This document shows, in pieces, positions 42,066-55,560 of a stretch of DNA of 64,000 nucleotides. Origin of the DNA: Girardinichthys multiradiatus. Taxonomy: Eukaryota > Chordata > Actinopteri > Cyprinodontiformes > Goodeidae. A program made the position numbers and the translations under genes. Within the stretch, counting starts at the first letter, position 1. Each line of letters starts with the position of its first letter. Location of the stretch: NCBI RefSeq assembly GCF_021462225.1, contig NC_061795.1:51864880-51928879 (forward strand). Direction: 5' to 3'. A model generated the notes under the pieces. It did not search any database. It saw only the letters and a list, made by a program, of their open reading frames with translations, and was not told the origin of the DNA.

Positions 42066-45000
42066 ACTGACTGAAGACCGAAATTACTTTGACGTCGATT
42101 TCTTTTCTTCACTGGCTTGAGCATGGGTCATAGGTCTGAAGAAAAACAGGGGGGAAACAGAGTGTCACGCGTCTGTGATCAACTCAAAAACGGTAAACGT
42201 CTCATCCGTCCAAAACAGGGAAACAGAAGAACCATCGCAATCGACTAGAAAAACAACGAGGATGTTGTCTCCTCGGAAACAAAATCTCTGTGGGTTTTCA
42301 CCTGCGCCTGGATGCGTCTAATGGTCTTCAATAGTGATATGGATCTTCTGGTCTTCTTGTATCAGATAGATTTCCAGCTTTCAAGCTCTTCAGGGAATGG
42401 CCAGTGAGGAGGAAAAATAAACCCGCCCGGGAGCTTCTATTCTCCAGAGATTGTCCCCTTTCCTCGTAAATGACTCAGAAATGGCTACTAAAACTGTTTC
42501 TTCAGCATTTTATAGCTCCGATGATGTCAACTTTGATGTCCATCGCTGCGACGAATGTTGAACTGTGCATGTCGAACTGCGCAGCCCAGACGGTCTCTAA
42601 GACCAAAATGGATGAACCTAACATCCCCCTAGGTTTGAAGGGTGCTATGAGTAGTAGTCTTTGAAGTTACCAGGTCCATCCATCATTGGAGCTGAAAATC
42701 AGTGATCCAAGAAGAACAACAAAAAAAGCAACCAAAAAATACTGTCTCTGTATTCCTGTCAGCAGGAACAAAGGTTCACAGTTCAGTTCGTTTTCAACAG
42801 CCTATGACTGGATAGGTATAAAGGTTAGCCTGGGCAGGGCTAAACTTTGACTAACTCACAGCTATGTAGTTCAATAAAGAAATACAAAAGACGTCACACA
42901 GGTAACACTATTGTGCCCTTGTAAGAACAGTGTTCTTCAACCACCTGTTCAATCACTCGCCAGTGATCAGCTTACAGTTCTTTGTCTTGTGGTGGTCCGC
43001 TGTCCTCACACCTTTCAGGCCGTGGATGATCCAGTTGGAAGATGACTTGTGTCCTGGAAGGGTTAGGGTTAGGGTGATGTTTGAGGAAGGTCTGATTACA
43101 GGTCAATATTTCATAGTTTCAGAATACCCAAAAATAATTTCAAAAATGGTCTAATCTGTGGAGATGTAAAATTTCACAAAAGAATCAACACCATAATTTC
43201 AGAGAGGTTTTCAGAATGTGTTCTTAGGGAGCTATGCACCATTTATAGAAACAAAGTACAACGTCTCTCTCGCATTGTCACTAAGTCCTCACTGGAGGTA
43301 TGAGCTACCCTTTTTCCATGGGTGCTAAAACTTTTGGAACCCCATGTTGCTTTATTCTGACATTCCCCTCTTCTGGCGCAGGGTCCAACCCATGCGACAA
43401 TCCAGCAAAACGTTTGTACAAAAATGTTCTAGTAACCAAGATCACATTACATAGAACCAAAGAAATGAATTCTGACATAACTATGTGTCACTATGAATTT
43501 AACGAAAGTAACATAAAGAAAATCCAGATGTTTTTAACTGCTATTCAGTTCCATTAACAACTAAACACAAACTTTAATTATTCAGTTCATTAATGTCTCA
43601 CTTAGAAATAAGTCACATATCATCCTGATTTGTCTTGTATGAAGATGAGTATTAGATTAATGGACATCTAATGTAATTTAGATGCATAAACCCTACAAAT
43701 TGAATCTAATAAATAATTCCCACCAAGTATAAAGTCATAACTCTGATTCTTTATCAAAAATATATTCCTTACTCTTGCATATCTTGAACTGTCAGCTAGC
43801 TTAATGGTACCAGGGAAACTTTCAATCTAATAAATCACCAATGATTCTGCTTGCAAAACTAATTCTTCAAACTAGTTTAAACTATTTCATTAACCTTTTA
43901 ATAGTAAAACACATAAATCTAAAAGTCATGCTACATCCATAATTATTATACAAAAAAAAAAAAACATGTTATTAAGGCAACAATCACTACAAGCATTTTG
44001 ATTCTATTGTCTCTTAAACAGTGTTAAAACTCAGGAAGGGAGGTGCTGAGCGTTACCATGACAACAAAGGCATGAACCAACCTGGTAGGTGGGCGGAGTC
44101 AGGCAGAACTAACCTTTGATTGACAGCCTATGGGCGGACCCACAGTTTCTTCATCCCATCCCACATTAGTGTAACTTAAACTGCAAAACTGTTAACATGC
44201 ACCTACCTCAGAAACAAGCTGCTTCTTAACTCTCCTGAAAACTCAAAGTTTAATCAATCTGGGATTTAGAAACATTATTCTAAACATGGATTATTGTTTC
44301 ATGCAACATATAAACAAACATTCAGTCCAACAAAACAAAGACAAAACATCAGAGACAGACAAATGGCCAAATTTGAAGCTTCAAGAATTCAAAGAAATTT
44401 TTAACAATCTCTTTTCAGAATATATTTTCTCAACCATATCTTTTAATGCTATAATTGATCAATTTTGTTATGATAATCGTCAGGATCCTTTTTAAAATGA
44501 GTGCACATAGTCCAAAGAGATCTCAAAGTATTTAGAAGCACAGCAACAGTTTTCTCTTATATGAATCCAAATTTACTGATGCTGAAACCTTTTGCTAATT
44601 CTTTGTACTGTAACTCTATAATAATAACTACAATCCTGAGAGTTATTGTTATAATTCTCTTTTTGTTTGGCTCATTTTGATCGCAGCTGCATTGCAGAAT
44701 TTCAGGTTAAATGCAAAGAAGTATTTTAATTCAATTCAATTCAAATTCAAAGATTCTTTATTGATCCCTGAGGGGAAATTAGAAAAGTTGGTGTTGACAT
44801 TTTTATGTTATACCCAAACTAAACAAAACTGCAGTGTTTGACTTAATCATAAATTAAGATAAGAAGCTTGACTCCAAACTGGATTTTTTCCCACATAGTG
44901 TTTAAAAACGAACAAACATCATTTTCTTTAATTTGGGCTATTTAAATATTGAGAGTTGGGGAGAACTTATTACTAGAACCCCTCTTTTACAATCCAAATG

Positions 45001-47878
45001 CTGATAAATGTTCCAATATTTTATCTCTTAATAATCTGAAATTACCTTGTGTACCTTTGTACTCATATGTATTCTTTTAATCTTTAAACCCTAAGAAATC
45101 AAACAAGGAGACTTGAGTTTGAGCCGACAATCCTCTTACTGTTAAGAGAGCCTTTATTTCTTTTCTTTTCCTAAAATAAAGGATTTTACTTGTATTGATT
45201 CTGTTATAAACATCCTAACCTTGGTTCCAAAACTAAACTCTTCAACCCCAATCTGTGTCCCCAGAGTAGAAATTTTGAGTATTATTGCATTTTAAAGCCA
45301 CCAAATGACTGGAACTCATCATTGGCTTAGATCTATTTTAATAGTTAATCAGTCTACCTTTAATTAAATATTATAATTTTATGGACCCAAAATCTATGGC
45401 TTACGGGCTTCAGGAGTCCAGGAACCACAAGTTGAGTAATACTGCATTAAACAATGGTGTTAACTTTCTGCAGAGATTGAAGGATTGGCTAAATATATTA
45501 TTTCTGCTTGGACCATAATCAGATTTAAAATTATTAGTTCACAGCTCCTAATTTACCTCAGATCATATTTGCTTCTATCCCAGTTCATAAGAAGCTTCAG
45601 ACAAACATTGTGCTAAAAAAACCAAGAACAAAAACCAGATCTGTTTTAAAATAAAGAAAAAGCATCCTTAAAAACTTGGTACTGTGGTGGAAAATAACTC
45701 CACGGTTCTGAAGGTCTTTTCATGCAGAGTCTTTTAGGAAACATGAGATTAGTTTAATTTTTGTGTGGTACCACTGTCCAATCAGATTCTTTTTAAATAA
45801 CCCCATTTTTCATTCTCATTTTAAAGGTTTGTTTTACCAAGGAAAATGTGTTTAACAAAACCAAGTACTCTCAAAAGTTTTAAAAGTTTTTAGCTGGTGA
45901 TATCTTAGAAAACAACAAGTGTTTTAATATTTCTGTGCAGCACAGAACTGATCAGGTTTCCTTTCCTTCCCCAAAGGGAGAAAAAAGAACCTGCAGAACC
46001 AAACCTTTCATAGTTTTTGTCAGGATCTGATATAAGGTACAGTATAAATCAACACGCTGCATGAATCAGAAGAGGGAAGAAAAAAAAACTAATATAACCT
46101 CTTCCCAGCAGCTGCTGTGAAAAACAATGAATTTGTACTTTCCACAAGCGTCAGTTAACACTTATGGACAAAAACTGCACCAAACTTTAAGCACTGTGTC
46201 AGAAACTGTATGAAGACCATCTGCAGTAGAACTAAGCCTGTTTTAATGAGGTCTCTACCCATTAGATTTATGGGATACAAACTCTGACAACAGAAAATAA
46301 TACCTGAAGGAGAAACCCATCAGGTTTTAAACATGCGCTGGGTTTTAAAAATGCTCCTTCATGAGATCTGTCCTGAGAATAACATAGAAACACATGGTTA
46401 CTGTTGAGTTTTGGAGATGTTGTAACTTCCTCTACTTTTAATAACTTTTAATAACTAGAATAATTGACCCTGAATATTCCACGACAAAAGAGAACTTGTT
46501 TCTCTAAAAGAATTAACTGGAAAGTATCAAATGAGTTAAGTTATCACCTTTTTAAAGATACTTTTCTAACCCTAAAATAATATTTTAACCCGCTATATCT
46601 GTCAACGTCAAGCAAGCGTCACATGAGCAGCGGTTAATAAGCGTTCTTCATTGCAGAAAATAGGAAAAGATTTATGCAAATGTGTGTGTGTTTGTACGTT
46701 ACCTCCATCAGTTTCTAAATCGCTCCAGAGTCAGACTGTCATGGCACACAGTCCTCTATCAGTCCAAAAAACAACCAGGCCCTTCCCCGGTCTGTTGGTG
46801 AGACATTCAATCATTCTTTGTCCACTTTAACTTCTTTCAGGAGGCAGAAAGAAGAAACTTTGCTCCGGTTTCTCTTCTACCCGCATAAGATGCTTTCAAT
46901 ATAAATCCAGTGTATCACTCTTCTGGCTCTTGCAAACAGCATGGATCTTTGTCCATCTCAGTGGGTCCAGACTTCTTCTGAGCTTTGTTTTGGTGGAAAT
47001 TCACACTGTGATTTTCAACATGCAGGAAGGCAGATCTCTCTCTTTCAGGCCGTGCTGGAGAAGCGTCTCTGGTGGAGTAGCCATGGAGAAGGGCAGGTTT
47101 CTAAGGTCCAGACTCAAAAACGCAGATGTTGAACTCAAATCCCATATATGTGTGTATTTGTGTGTGAGAGAGGCAGAAGAAAAGTTTAGTATAGGTTCAG
47201 ATTTTGCACAAAGAAATATTATCAATCAGTCAGTCAGTTGTCCACCTGCCTGTCACTTCCTTCCACAACATGCATTATACTCCTTTCTAAAACAACTTTC
47301 TTTTCGACTCTCTAATGTCCCTTTTCACTTTTACTTTCTTTTCCGACTGATCGCAATATTTAAGACAAACGAAACTTCCTTCAGGAAAGTTTTAACTTTT
47401 TTTTTTTTTTACTTATTTACACTCAAACTTCCACGCTGTGAAAAACCAAACTTATCTTCCAAATTAAAGCACATTTAACACAATCATCCCCACTTTTTTC
47501 TTTCATTATTTTATAAATCAGAGTATGAAGAAGGAGACACCCTTGATGCCTCAAGGTTCTGGAACCATTTTTTTTTACCTGTTCAGCGGCACGTCTGCCG
47601 TCTGGCTTTTCTCCTTTATGAGGTGTAGAAAATTGCTAAAAACCACCCGCAAAACCCTGTGTTTTGCTTTATCCCATTGTTACCAATAAGAACCTCCCTG
47701 TTATACCTTTACAGGGTGACCAGGCCCACAGCTGATGTCCTCCCTCTCGCAACTCTGGAACCTAATTAATTAGTTAGGAGATGATGGTTAATGTGTAATA
47801 AAAATAATAATATACATTATATCATACAGAGCAACTTCTCACCCAAATATATTTGAAGACAAATAGTTCGGATCTAAT
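42066..47878. other. About 5.8 kb with little assignable content
   Basis: AT-rich from about 43150 on. A LINE-like 3' tail (AATTCAATTCAATTCAAATTC then TTTATTGATCCCTGAGGGGA) lies at 44731-44790, minus strand. GGTATAAAGG at 42820 and AATAAAGAAA at 42875 hint at an LTR. GTTAGGGTTAGGG at 43065 is a short telomere-like run. A 182-aa plus-strand frame (46930-47478) opens MQTAWIFVHLSGSRLLLSFV with hydrophobic patches and no known domain. It may be chance. Confidence 0.5.
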
Positions 47879-48021
47879 CGTCCAGAAGCCGCAGGCGGGC
47901 ACCAGAACTCCCCTCCGTAAAATGAAAGTGGACTGAGAACAACTCTCAGGCTGGCCAGGCGTCCGTGTCCCCGTCTTGCGGTCTCCTCTGGCACGTTAGA
48001 TCCTGTTCGTGACGCTAAAAT
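47879..48021 (-). other. Retroviral leader with primer-binding-site region
   Basis: Directly inside the LTR at 48022. On the minus strand it starts ATTTTAGCGTCACGAACAGG, where a provirus carries its tRNA primer site, then GC-rich leader. No gag frame follows. Confidence 0.45.
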
Positions 48022-48313
48022 TGTTGTGAAATTTTCTTATCGAAGTTGGTAGAAGTTGACTCAGAACAAGAGAAAATCCAGACTTTATAAGTTTTATTCA
48101 AAGGCATTCAGCGTTTGAATGACTCTGTCACCGAACAAGTCAGTTAAGCAGAGACACGAACGCCATTTACACACAGTATTTATACCAGAACATGACAGTG
48201 TTATCTCAACTTCAAAGAGTCTGTGTTTTATGACCCCAGACCCTTCTCGGGTTCAGAGGTGACAAGGTTACCTAGGAACAACCATCTGCTGTTCCCGAGG
48301 CATCACCCTAACA
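48022..48313 (-). repeat. Retroviral 5' LTR (292 bp)
   Basis: Minus strand: starts TGTTAGGGTGATGCC, TATA-like GGTATAAATACTG, polyadenylation signal TTGAATAAAAC, ends TTCACAACA. A primer-site-like sequence follows. It sits within a MITE copy at 48314-48612. The other LTR was not found. Confidence 0.65.
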
Positions 48314-48612
48314 AATGGGCCTTGCTGTCTAACGTTTACGCAGTTCTTATTATTCTGATTTTATGGCTGGTTACGTTGATGGTTGTGATTGGTTTTTGCT
48401 CAGAACGTCATCTGCAGCAGTGAATTGTGGGTAATATACTTCGGCGAAGTCCGCTTAGATGCGGGATTTGCCGAAGGGCAGATGTGGGGCACAAAGGGGG
48501 CGGGGCTAAGGACGACTCTGGAGAATTGGAACACACTACGCACTCGAACCCATCAACGGGAACGCGCAATTCAGGGACACAAGGGTGGAAGTGCGAGTAT
48601 TGGGACAGGGCC
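48314..48612 (-). mobile_element. Harbinger-like MITE copy 2, partial
   Basis: Reverse complement of the left half of 36131-36847, including CTTCGGCGAAGTCCGCTTAG and the tip ATTGGGACAGGGCC. The other half is cut off by the retroviral LTR, showing that the retrovirus inserted into the MITE. Confidence 0.8.
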
Positions 48613-50540
48613 CAAGTCCTCCACATCCTACGTAAGAGCTCCAACTACGCAGCTTGGTGGCAGGATGGAAGCTGGTTCAATGTCTGACCCATCTGAAGAG
48701 AACTCTCGAGAAAGGTGTCAGGCTTTACATTTTTAGAACAAGGTCTGTAAGAGATTGAAAGATTACAACAGGAAAAGAAAAGGGACCAACAAGACTGGTG
48801 AGGGTTAATACGTTTGGCTACTTGAAGGTAGGCTAGCTTCTTATGATCTGTCCATACCACAACTGGGTGTTCAGCGCTCTCCAGCCAGTGACGCCACTGT
48901 TCCAGGGCCAGTTTTTATAACAGTTCTCTATCTCCCAGATCATAGTTTCTCTCTCCCGGGTTGAATCTGCGGGAGTAAAAGGCACAAGGGTGAAGTTTGT
49001 CTTCAGAATCAGAGACTTGGGACAACACGGCTCCTACTCCAATATCGAATGCGTCCACTTCCAGGGCGAACTATTTTGATGGGTTTGGGTGAAAGAGAAT
49101 GGGGGCTTGAGAAAACTGGCCTTGAGTTTGTGGAAAGCTGCATCTGCTTGGGGAGTCCATTCAAAGTGGGTGTTTAGTGGAAGTTAGGGCGGTTAATGGG
49201 GCTGCAGTTTGACTTAACTTTCTGATGAACCTTCTGTAGAAATTGGCAATGCCCAAAAACCATTAAAGTTGTTTACGTGAGTCCGGAGTAGGCCAGTCGA
49301 GTACAGCTTTTATTTTGTCTGGATCTGAACGAACCTTCCCACCCTCTAGGATGAATCAGAGGAAGGTAACAGAGTTTTCTGAAACTCACATTTCTTAGCT
49401 TTTACATACGATCTGTTCTCGGAGGCGTTAAAGGACCAGGCGGACGTGTTGTTGATGCTCGGAGAGGTTCTTGGAAAATATGAGGATGTCATCTAGGTAC
49501 ACAAAGACAAAACGATCGATAAAGTTCCTGAGGACATCATTTCCTTGGACTTGAAAAACCGCTGCGGCGTTACAGAGGCCGGCATGACGAGGTATTCAAA
49601 GTGCCCCAAGGGGGCCTTGAAGGCTGTCTTCCATCCATCCCCCTGGCAGATTCGGACGAAATGATGAGCATTATGGAGGTCGAGTTTGGAGAATATGGTT
49701 GCTTCTTGTACAGGTTCAAATGCAGAAGAAATGACTGGGAGAAGATATTTGTTCTTTGCTGTGATTTGTTTGAGACCTATGTAATCAATGCATGGACGTA
49801 GGGAGCCATCCTTCTTCCCGACAAAGAAAAACCCAGCCCCCAGAGGAGACGATGGGGGGTGGGAATAATGCCCGCAGCTAAGGATTCTGTGATATAGTTT
49901 TCGAACGTTTGTCGTTCTGGGTGTGAGATATTATAAAGCCTACTGGAGAGTAGGGGAGCCCCAGGGAGAAGGTTAATGGAGGAGTCGTAAGGTCTGTGAG
50001 GTGGTAAGGACAGAGCCTTGGTCTTACTGAAGACTTGTTTTAAATCCATGTACTCCTCAAGGACTGATGATAAATCTGGGTACTCAGCTACTCCAGGATC
50101 AGGCACTAGTTGCTTGGGAAAAACGGCTGAATGTAAACAGGATCAGAGGCAGCTAGTGGACCAGGAGCTTATTTGACAGTTAGACCAATTAAGGAATGGA
50201 TTGTGTTTTGGGAGCCAGGGGAATCCTAATACTAGAAGGTTCTGAAAGATGGGAAACACGAAGAAGGATATGAGTTCTCGATGATTGCCTGAGATTATTA
50301 ATTCTAGAGGCTTGATTTTGTGTGTGATGTGTTGCAGGCTCTCACCGTCACTAGCAGAAACATGGTATGGAAAAGGAAGGGGTTCGGTTTCGATCTGAGC
50401 CTGCTCCACCAGGCGTTGGTCGATTAAATTTTGCTCACTTCCATGAGGGCAGATAAATGGAGTGAATCTTGGGAGAACAAGATGGTAGCTGGTATGGTGA
50501 ATCTGTTATTGGTAGGAGGGAGAAGAAACCCACCATCCTA
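48613..50540 (-). pseudogene. Ty3/gypsy pol remnant (protease, RT, RNase H)
   Basis: Decayed minus-strand gypsy. Protease-region frame at 50409-50143 (VLGFPWLPKHNPFLNWSN). RT start at 50106-49777 (SSVLEEYMDLKQVFSKTKA, LPPHRPYDSSINLLPGAPL). Degraded RT with the YLDD region near 49490-49510. RNase H end at 48860-48645 ([20 protein letters not shown]). Many frame breaks. It is separated from its gag by a LINE at 50541-51893 and cut by the MITE at its 3' side. Confidence 0.82.
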
Positions 50541-51893
50541 GGATTAAATGACAACAGGCCTGTAGCCCTGACGTCTGTGGTCATGAAATCCTTTGAGCGG
50601 CTGGTGTTGAAGCACCTGAAAGACATCACAGGCCCCCTGCTGGACCCCCTGCAATTTGCTTACCGAGTTCACAGGTCGGCAGATGATGCTGTTAACTTAG
50701 GTCTACACTTCATCCTGCAACACCTCGACCACCCAGGGACGTACGCCAGGATCCTGTTTGTAGACTTCAGCTCGGCCTTCAACACCATCATACCAGACAT
50801 CCTCCACCAGAAGCTCACCCAGCTCAACATCCCAGCCTCCACCTGTCAGTGGATCAACAGCTTCCTGACGGACCGACAGCAGCAGGTGAGACTGGGGAGC
50901 ATCTTCTCCCGATCCAGATCAATAAGTACTGGTGCCCCCCAGGGGTGTGTTCTATCCCCACTCCTCTTCTCTCTGTACACAAATGACTGCACCTCATCGG
51001 ACTCGTCCGTGAAACTCCTTAAGTTTGCAGACGACACCACTGTCATTGGACTGATCCAGGACGGTGATGAGTCTGCATACAGACAGCAGGTGGATCGGCT
51101 GGAACACTGTTGTGGTCAGAACTACCTTGAACTCAACCCACTCAAGACTGTGGAAATGGTGGTGGACTTTCAGAGAACACCACCCCCATACACCCCCCTC
51201 ACCATCTTCAACAACACTGTATCGGCCGTGGACCACTTCAGGTTCTTAGGAACCACCATCTCTGAGGACCTGAGATGGTCTTCACACATAGACACTGTTT
51301 GAAAGAAGGCCCAGCAGAGACTGTACTTCCTGAGGAAACTCAAGAAGTTCCACCTTCCACAGGAGCTGTTGGTCATCTTCTCCACTGCCATCATTCAGTC
51401 TGTCCTGTCTTCATCCATCTCAGTGTGGTTTGGATCATCCACAAAACAGGACAGGTCCAGACTGCAACGAATAATCAGGACTGCAGAGAGAATAATCAGA
51501 GCTGACCTTCCCTCCATCCAGGACTTATACAGGTCAAGGGTCAGAAAAAGAGCTGCTAACATCTCTGCAGATCCCACACACCCTGCACATAAACTGTTCA
51601 GAGTTTTACCTTCAGGTGGCGCTACAGAGCACTGTTTACTAAAACCAGCCACCACAGAGACAGTTTCTTCCCCCAGGCTGTTTCGCTGTTGAACATTCAA
51701 TAGAGTACAAAACAACAGCATACAGATGTTGCAAATGTACCTTTCTATTAGATATGTGTATATTGTAAATTGTAAATTTGTATATTCTGTAATACAAAAA
51801 CAAAACCAAAGAGCAAAGTGTAGCGGAGTCAAATTCCTTGTTTGTATGTACGAACTTGGCAATAAAGCTGATTCTGATTCTGATTCTGATAAA
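50541..51893 (+). mobile_element. Rex1-like LINE with intact RT core
   Basis: 5'-truncated LINE inserted in the gypsy, opposite orientation. The open frame to 51302 covers NDNRPVALTSVVMKSFERLV, LQFAYRVHRSADDAV, FVDFSSAFNTIIPD, TGAPQGCVLSPLLFSLYTND and the catalytic KFADDTTVIGLIQDGDESAY. A TGA at 51300 follows SSHIDTV, then the frame continues (KKAQQRLYFLRKLKKFHLPQ, SISVWFGSSTKQDRSR) to 51692. 3' end AATAAAGCTGATTCTGATTC with GATTCT repeats. Confidence 0.88.
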
Positions 51894-52830
51894 CCTTGTT
51901 TAGATTCCATTCTTCATTGCTGCTTTTCCGGGGAGACTCGAGTTCGACCAATCTGCATGGGTTCTGGTTCTGGAGTGGGTAAGAGTGGTGCGGGATGAGG
52001 TGCTGTGGATGAACTCAGAAGTGTCCGTGGTCTCACTACAATCCTTTCCAAACGTGACTTTCTTCTATCTCTCAGCCTATTGTGTATTCGAGTTGCTAAT
52101 GCTATTAACTCATTCAAAGTCTTAGGTACATCTAGCAAAACTAATTCATCGTTCAAACATTCGTCCAGGGACTGAAAAAAGGCGGCTTTAAGAGGGCATG
52201 TGTCCCAACCTGATGCGGCTGCTAGAGTACAAAAATCTATAGAAAACTCGGAAATTGGCCTATTCCTTTGTCTTAGCGCCACAGGCGGCGGGCTATGTTA
52301 GTCTGATCTATTTCGGTGGCAAATGTTTGTTTGGATTCACATATAAATTCACTATAAGAACAACCAAAACTGTTATGATCGGTAAATCGAGCCTCAGCCC
52401 ATCTTAGTGCCTTTCCAGTCAAAGTCCTAAAATAAAATATATTTTAACATCATTATCTGGGAAGGACACATCGTCCTATAATGGTGAGACAGTATAGATG
52501 CCGTGTCTGTTTATTTTGGTTCAGTTTATGTAAGAACCTTGGAAAAATGGTTTGTGATATTTCTCCTGGTGAGGTCCCAAGGCGTTCTTGGAATTTCCCA
52601 GGTTTGTCTCCCCATCCAACCAGGTAGACTCTGGTGGCTGTGGAGACTGGGTCCATAGTCATGCTGACGGGGGTTTTGGGTCCGGTCTCACCGGATGATC
52701 GGCTGCCTCTAATGATGGTGGAGTTTGGGCGGCGGCCTTGCACACTGCTTCTGTCAAAATCTTGTGGAAGGCCTCCTCTTCTCTCTCTTCGGGATCCCTC
52801 CTGCATTTTGGCTCCAACCAGCACTATCAG
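51894..52830 (-). pseudogene. Gypsy gag remnant
   Basis: Continues the element of 48613-50540 beyond the LINE. Frame 52282-51914 has MALRQRNRPISEFSIDFCTL, SGWDTCPLKAAFF, LDECLNDELVLLDVPKTLNE, typical of Sushi-like gag. A further frame at 52824-52453 is less clear. The border near 52830 adjoins a different gag. Confidence 0.7.
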
Positions 52831-54985
52831 GCTAACCTTTGGGCCTCAAATAATGGTTGGGTCGTCTGTTCGACCTGAAGTGGTCCGACAACTAGGACTT
52901 TTGTTGGTATTCAGTATCACCCCCCGGTCCTGGTCCTGCTGACCAAACCTACGTTGTTCCCTGAACCTGTTCTTAACATTGGTTCTGGTTGAATTCATTT
53001 CCCGGCCTTCTAACACAAGACTGGCTTCTTCTGTTTGCATCAGTAAAACGCTAGCCTCACCTTCTGATCCCTCAGTCAGACATTCACGTGTTTTTTTCTA
53101 CAGTACATAGTAACGTCGTATTACATGCTTTTATGAAGGTTGTGGAGAAATAAAAAGGTAAAAGCATGGTCCTCCTCTACACCGGGAGCATTGCGTCCTT
53201 GGAAGTAAGCGGCTCTCAGGCGCCAGTATTACTCCCTGGGTGCTTCATGTTTCCTTTGCTGAACAGCGAAGGCACTAAGTGTTGCTGTCACGTTCTGTGT
53301 TCGGATTGGACCAATACGCAGACAAGAGCTTGGGAGCCGCATGATTAAATGAGTTATCAGTTATATTTAGAGATTTCCAGGCGTAGCAAAAATACACTGC
53401 AGGTACTGGTGTGTGAACAATGCCAAAACCTTACTAGAGCACACTACTGCAGGAACGTAGAAAAACCCAAGACTAAACCAGGGTGTGACGAGGAATAGTG
53501 ACGGAGAAACCAGCGGGGAACAAAGAACACAGACCAACTAATAAACAGGGAGAAAACAAAGGCAGGTAATCACAGGAACGAAGAACAGGTGTGGCAAGGA
53601 GACAGGGAGGTAGAAGGGACAGGTGGAACTAATTAACAACAAAGGGAAACATAGACCTAAGCAACAGTTAACACAAAAACACAAACCAAGTCCAAAGATG
53701 TCATACCACGACAGCTGCAGAGGCCCGGTCTGTGTATACCGAAAATTCTTCCCTTAGAGCTTTACACAGGGTCGAATAGCAGTCTCAGACTCCATGGGAC
53801 AGTCTCTGTATGAACACATTAACACTCCTGGTTGTCGTTTTCCAAATAAGCTTCAACTTTTTAGGAGCCGATGGGTAGTATATGTCTAAAAGACAGCGTT
53901 CGGCCTCCCTAAGATAATCATCAATGTTTGACTCTGCGTTATTAGGGTCAAAATGCTCTGTGTATCACGCAAGGGACTCAAGCTGGTGTGTGCACAATCC
54001 ACTCTCAGGGATTGGTGCCGGCCCATCTGAGTTTTCATCTGAGATTTCACTCCTGCTCCTGCCATCCTCGGAGGAGGCCCTGGAGGCTGCTCATGGTACA
54101 CTGGTGGGCCCTGTGCTCCACAGACTCGGGTCCTGAGAACGTGTTGCAACAGCAGCTGAGGGCGGTATGAACCCCCTGAGTCCCAGGGACGGCTCTCCTG
54201 TCGCCTTGGTGGTGGTGAGGGATCGTAGAGGAGGGTGCTATGAGTCAAGTTTGAAGGCTGCTCACCCCTAAACCTTGAATTACTTACTTCTTCTGAGTCT
54301 ACTACAGTGGGGTGGGACACTGTACCTAATCTGACCACTCCAACCTGCTCTGAGTTTGGTGGATGTGTGGGGAACACCACGAGCCTGAGAAGGAATCTTT
54401 GGAAAGCTGCTTCTACCTTATTCAGCTCTGTGCTGAATGTTCTCCCAAGGTGATGGAGGTGTGCCTGACCTTCAAAGGTTTCAACCTATGAGGTGAGATT
54501 TACCTCCTCCTGGTCCTCTAGGGATGGGGGTGTGTTCTGGCTACTCTCTGCTACCTCCAACCTTCTGGCTCTCAACTCAGATGCTTCCAACTTATTGTCC
54601 ACTTCTAACAGTTCACACCTAGTGGCATAGGCTGTCTGCAATGTATCATCAGGCTACAGTTTAACACACTGGTCAACTTCAAACTTTACCCTTGGCTGAT
54701 ATAAAAAATTGAGTTGACCTAAAACATCAGCAACCCACCTCGTCTTTTGGTGGGTTCTTAATGACTTGGATCCACTCCTGAATCCTTGCTTCACATTGCT
54801 CAATGCTATAATCATTAAGACCTTTACACTCCTCTGGGGATAACAGAATCAATGCCCCAATCATTTCTTGTGTCTGCATTCCTGTGGAGTCCTCCTGACC
54901 CACAGCTCCAGCAGTTTGGGGTGTTTTCTCCATGTCACTAAAATGAACAATGACAAAATACTGACAATACAAAACGAACAAGCTG
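52831..54985 (-). pseudogene. LTR-retroelement gag remnant, family unassigned
   Basis: Decayed minus-strand gag. The N-terminal frame is 54981-54727 (METPQ-like start, EECKGLNDYSIEQCEARIQE), then an alpha-helical charged region with stops, a Pro-rich frame 54380-53886 (DPSPPPRRQE), the gag core, and a C-terminal frame 53040-52846 (VLEGREMNSTRTNVKNRFRE). A solo LTR at 53286-53713 interrupts the core. No protease or RT attached. Confidence 0.5.
53286..53713 (-). repeat. Solo LTR (428 bp) inside a gag remnant
   Basis: Minus strand: TGTCGTGGTATGACATC ... AACACAGAACGTGACA. Flanks GTTGC (53281-53285) and GCTGC (53714-53718) are a 5-bp target duplication with one change. Removing it rejoins the interrupted gag. 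Confidence 0.8.
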
Positions 54986-55560
54986 TTGTTAAGCTATGAA
55001 CAATTATTAAATAAATTAGCAATAACCCAAAACAGACCAATACACTGAGTTAGATGTATGGCTTCACACATTTATTGCAGGTGTAGGGGTGTGCTTAAAA
55101 TAGATGCACAGGTTGTCATTCAACCTGTGGCTCACCTATGTTTATGCTTGAAAGGAAATTAATTTAAAAAAAATATATATATATATTTGAAAAAAAGTTT
55201 TTTTTAAACTTAGAATGCAATGAATGAATAAAAAATGTTTTCAAATTCTATTCTTAGTTTCCAATGAAGGTTAGTGGTGCAACACTATGGGTCACTTACC
55301 TTCTAGCAGGACCTGCAAAGTTAGACAACTAAAGTTAGTTGTATGAGTCTGACCAAACATGCTTCATACACAAGGAAAACCAAGCAAAATGTTTTAAATT
55401 TAAAGCTGAAGTAGTAATGAATGATAAATAACCTCAGATTTATTAAGTTATTTCCTCTGATCACAAGTGATGGGATTATCTGGCTATGAAATGGAAAAAC
55501 AAAATGGTTTAAATCAGATTAGTTTTGCTTCTGTGGTTGCAACTGCAATTCTCACTAATC
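54986..55560. other. AT-rich spacer between two gag remnants
   Basis: Contains A/T runs and (AT)n near 55170. Nothing else recognised. Confidence 0.5.

Noticed and set aside
42800..42920. LTR with TATA and AATAAA near 42820-42880
   Set aside because: I could not find TG..CA tips, a target duplication or a partner.
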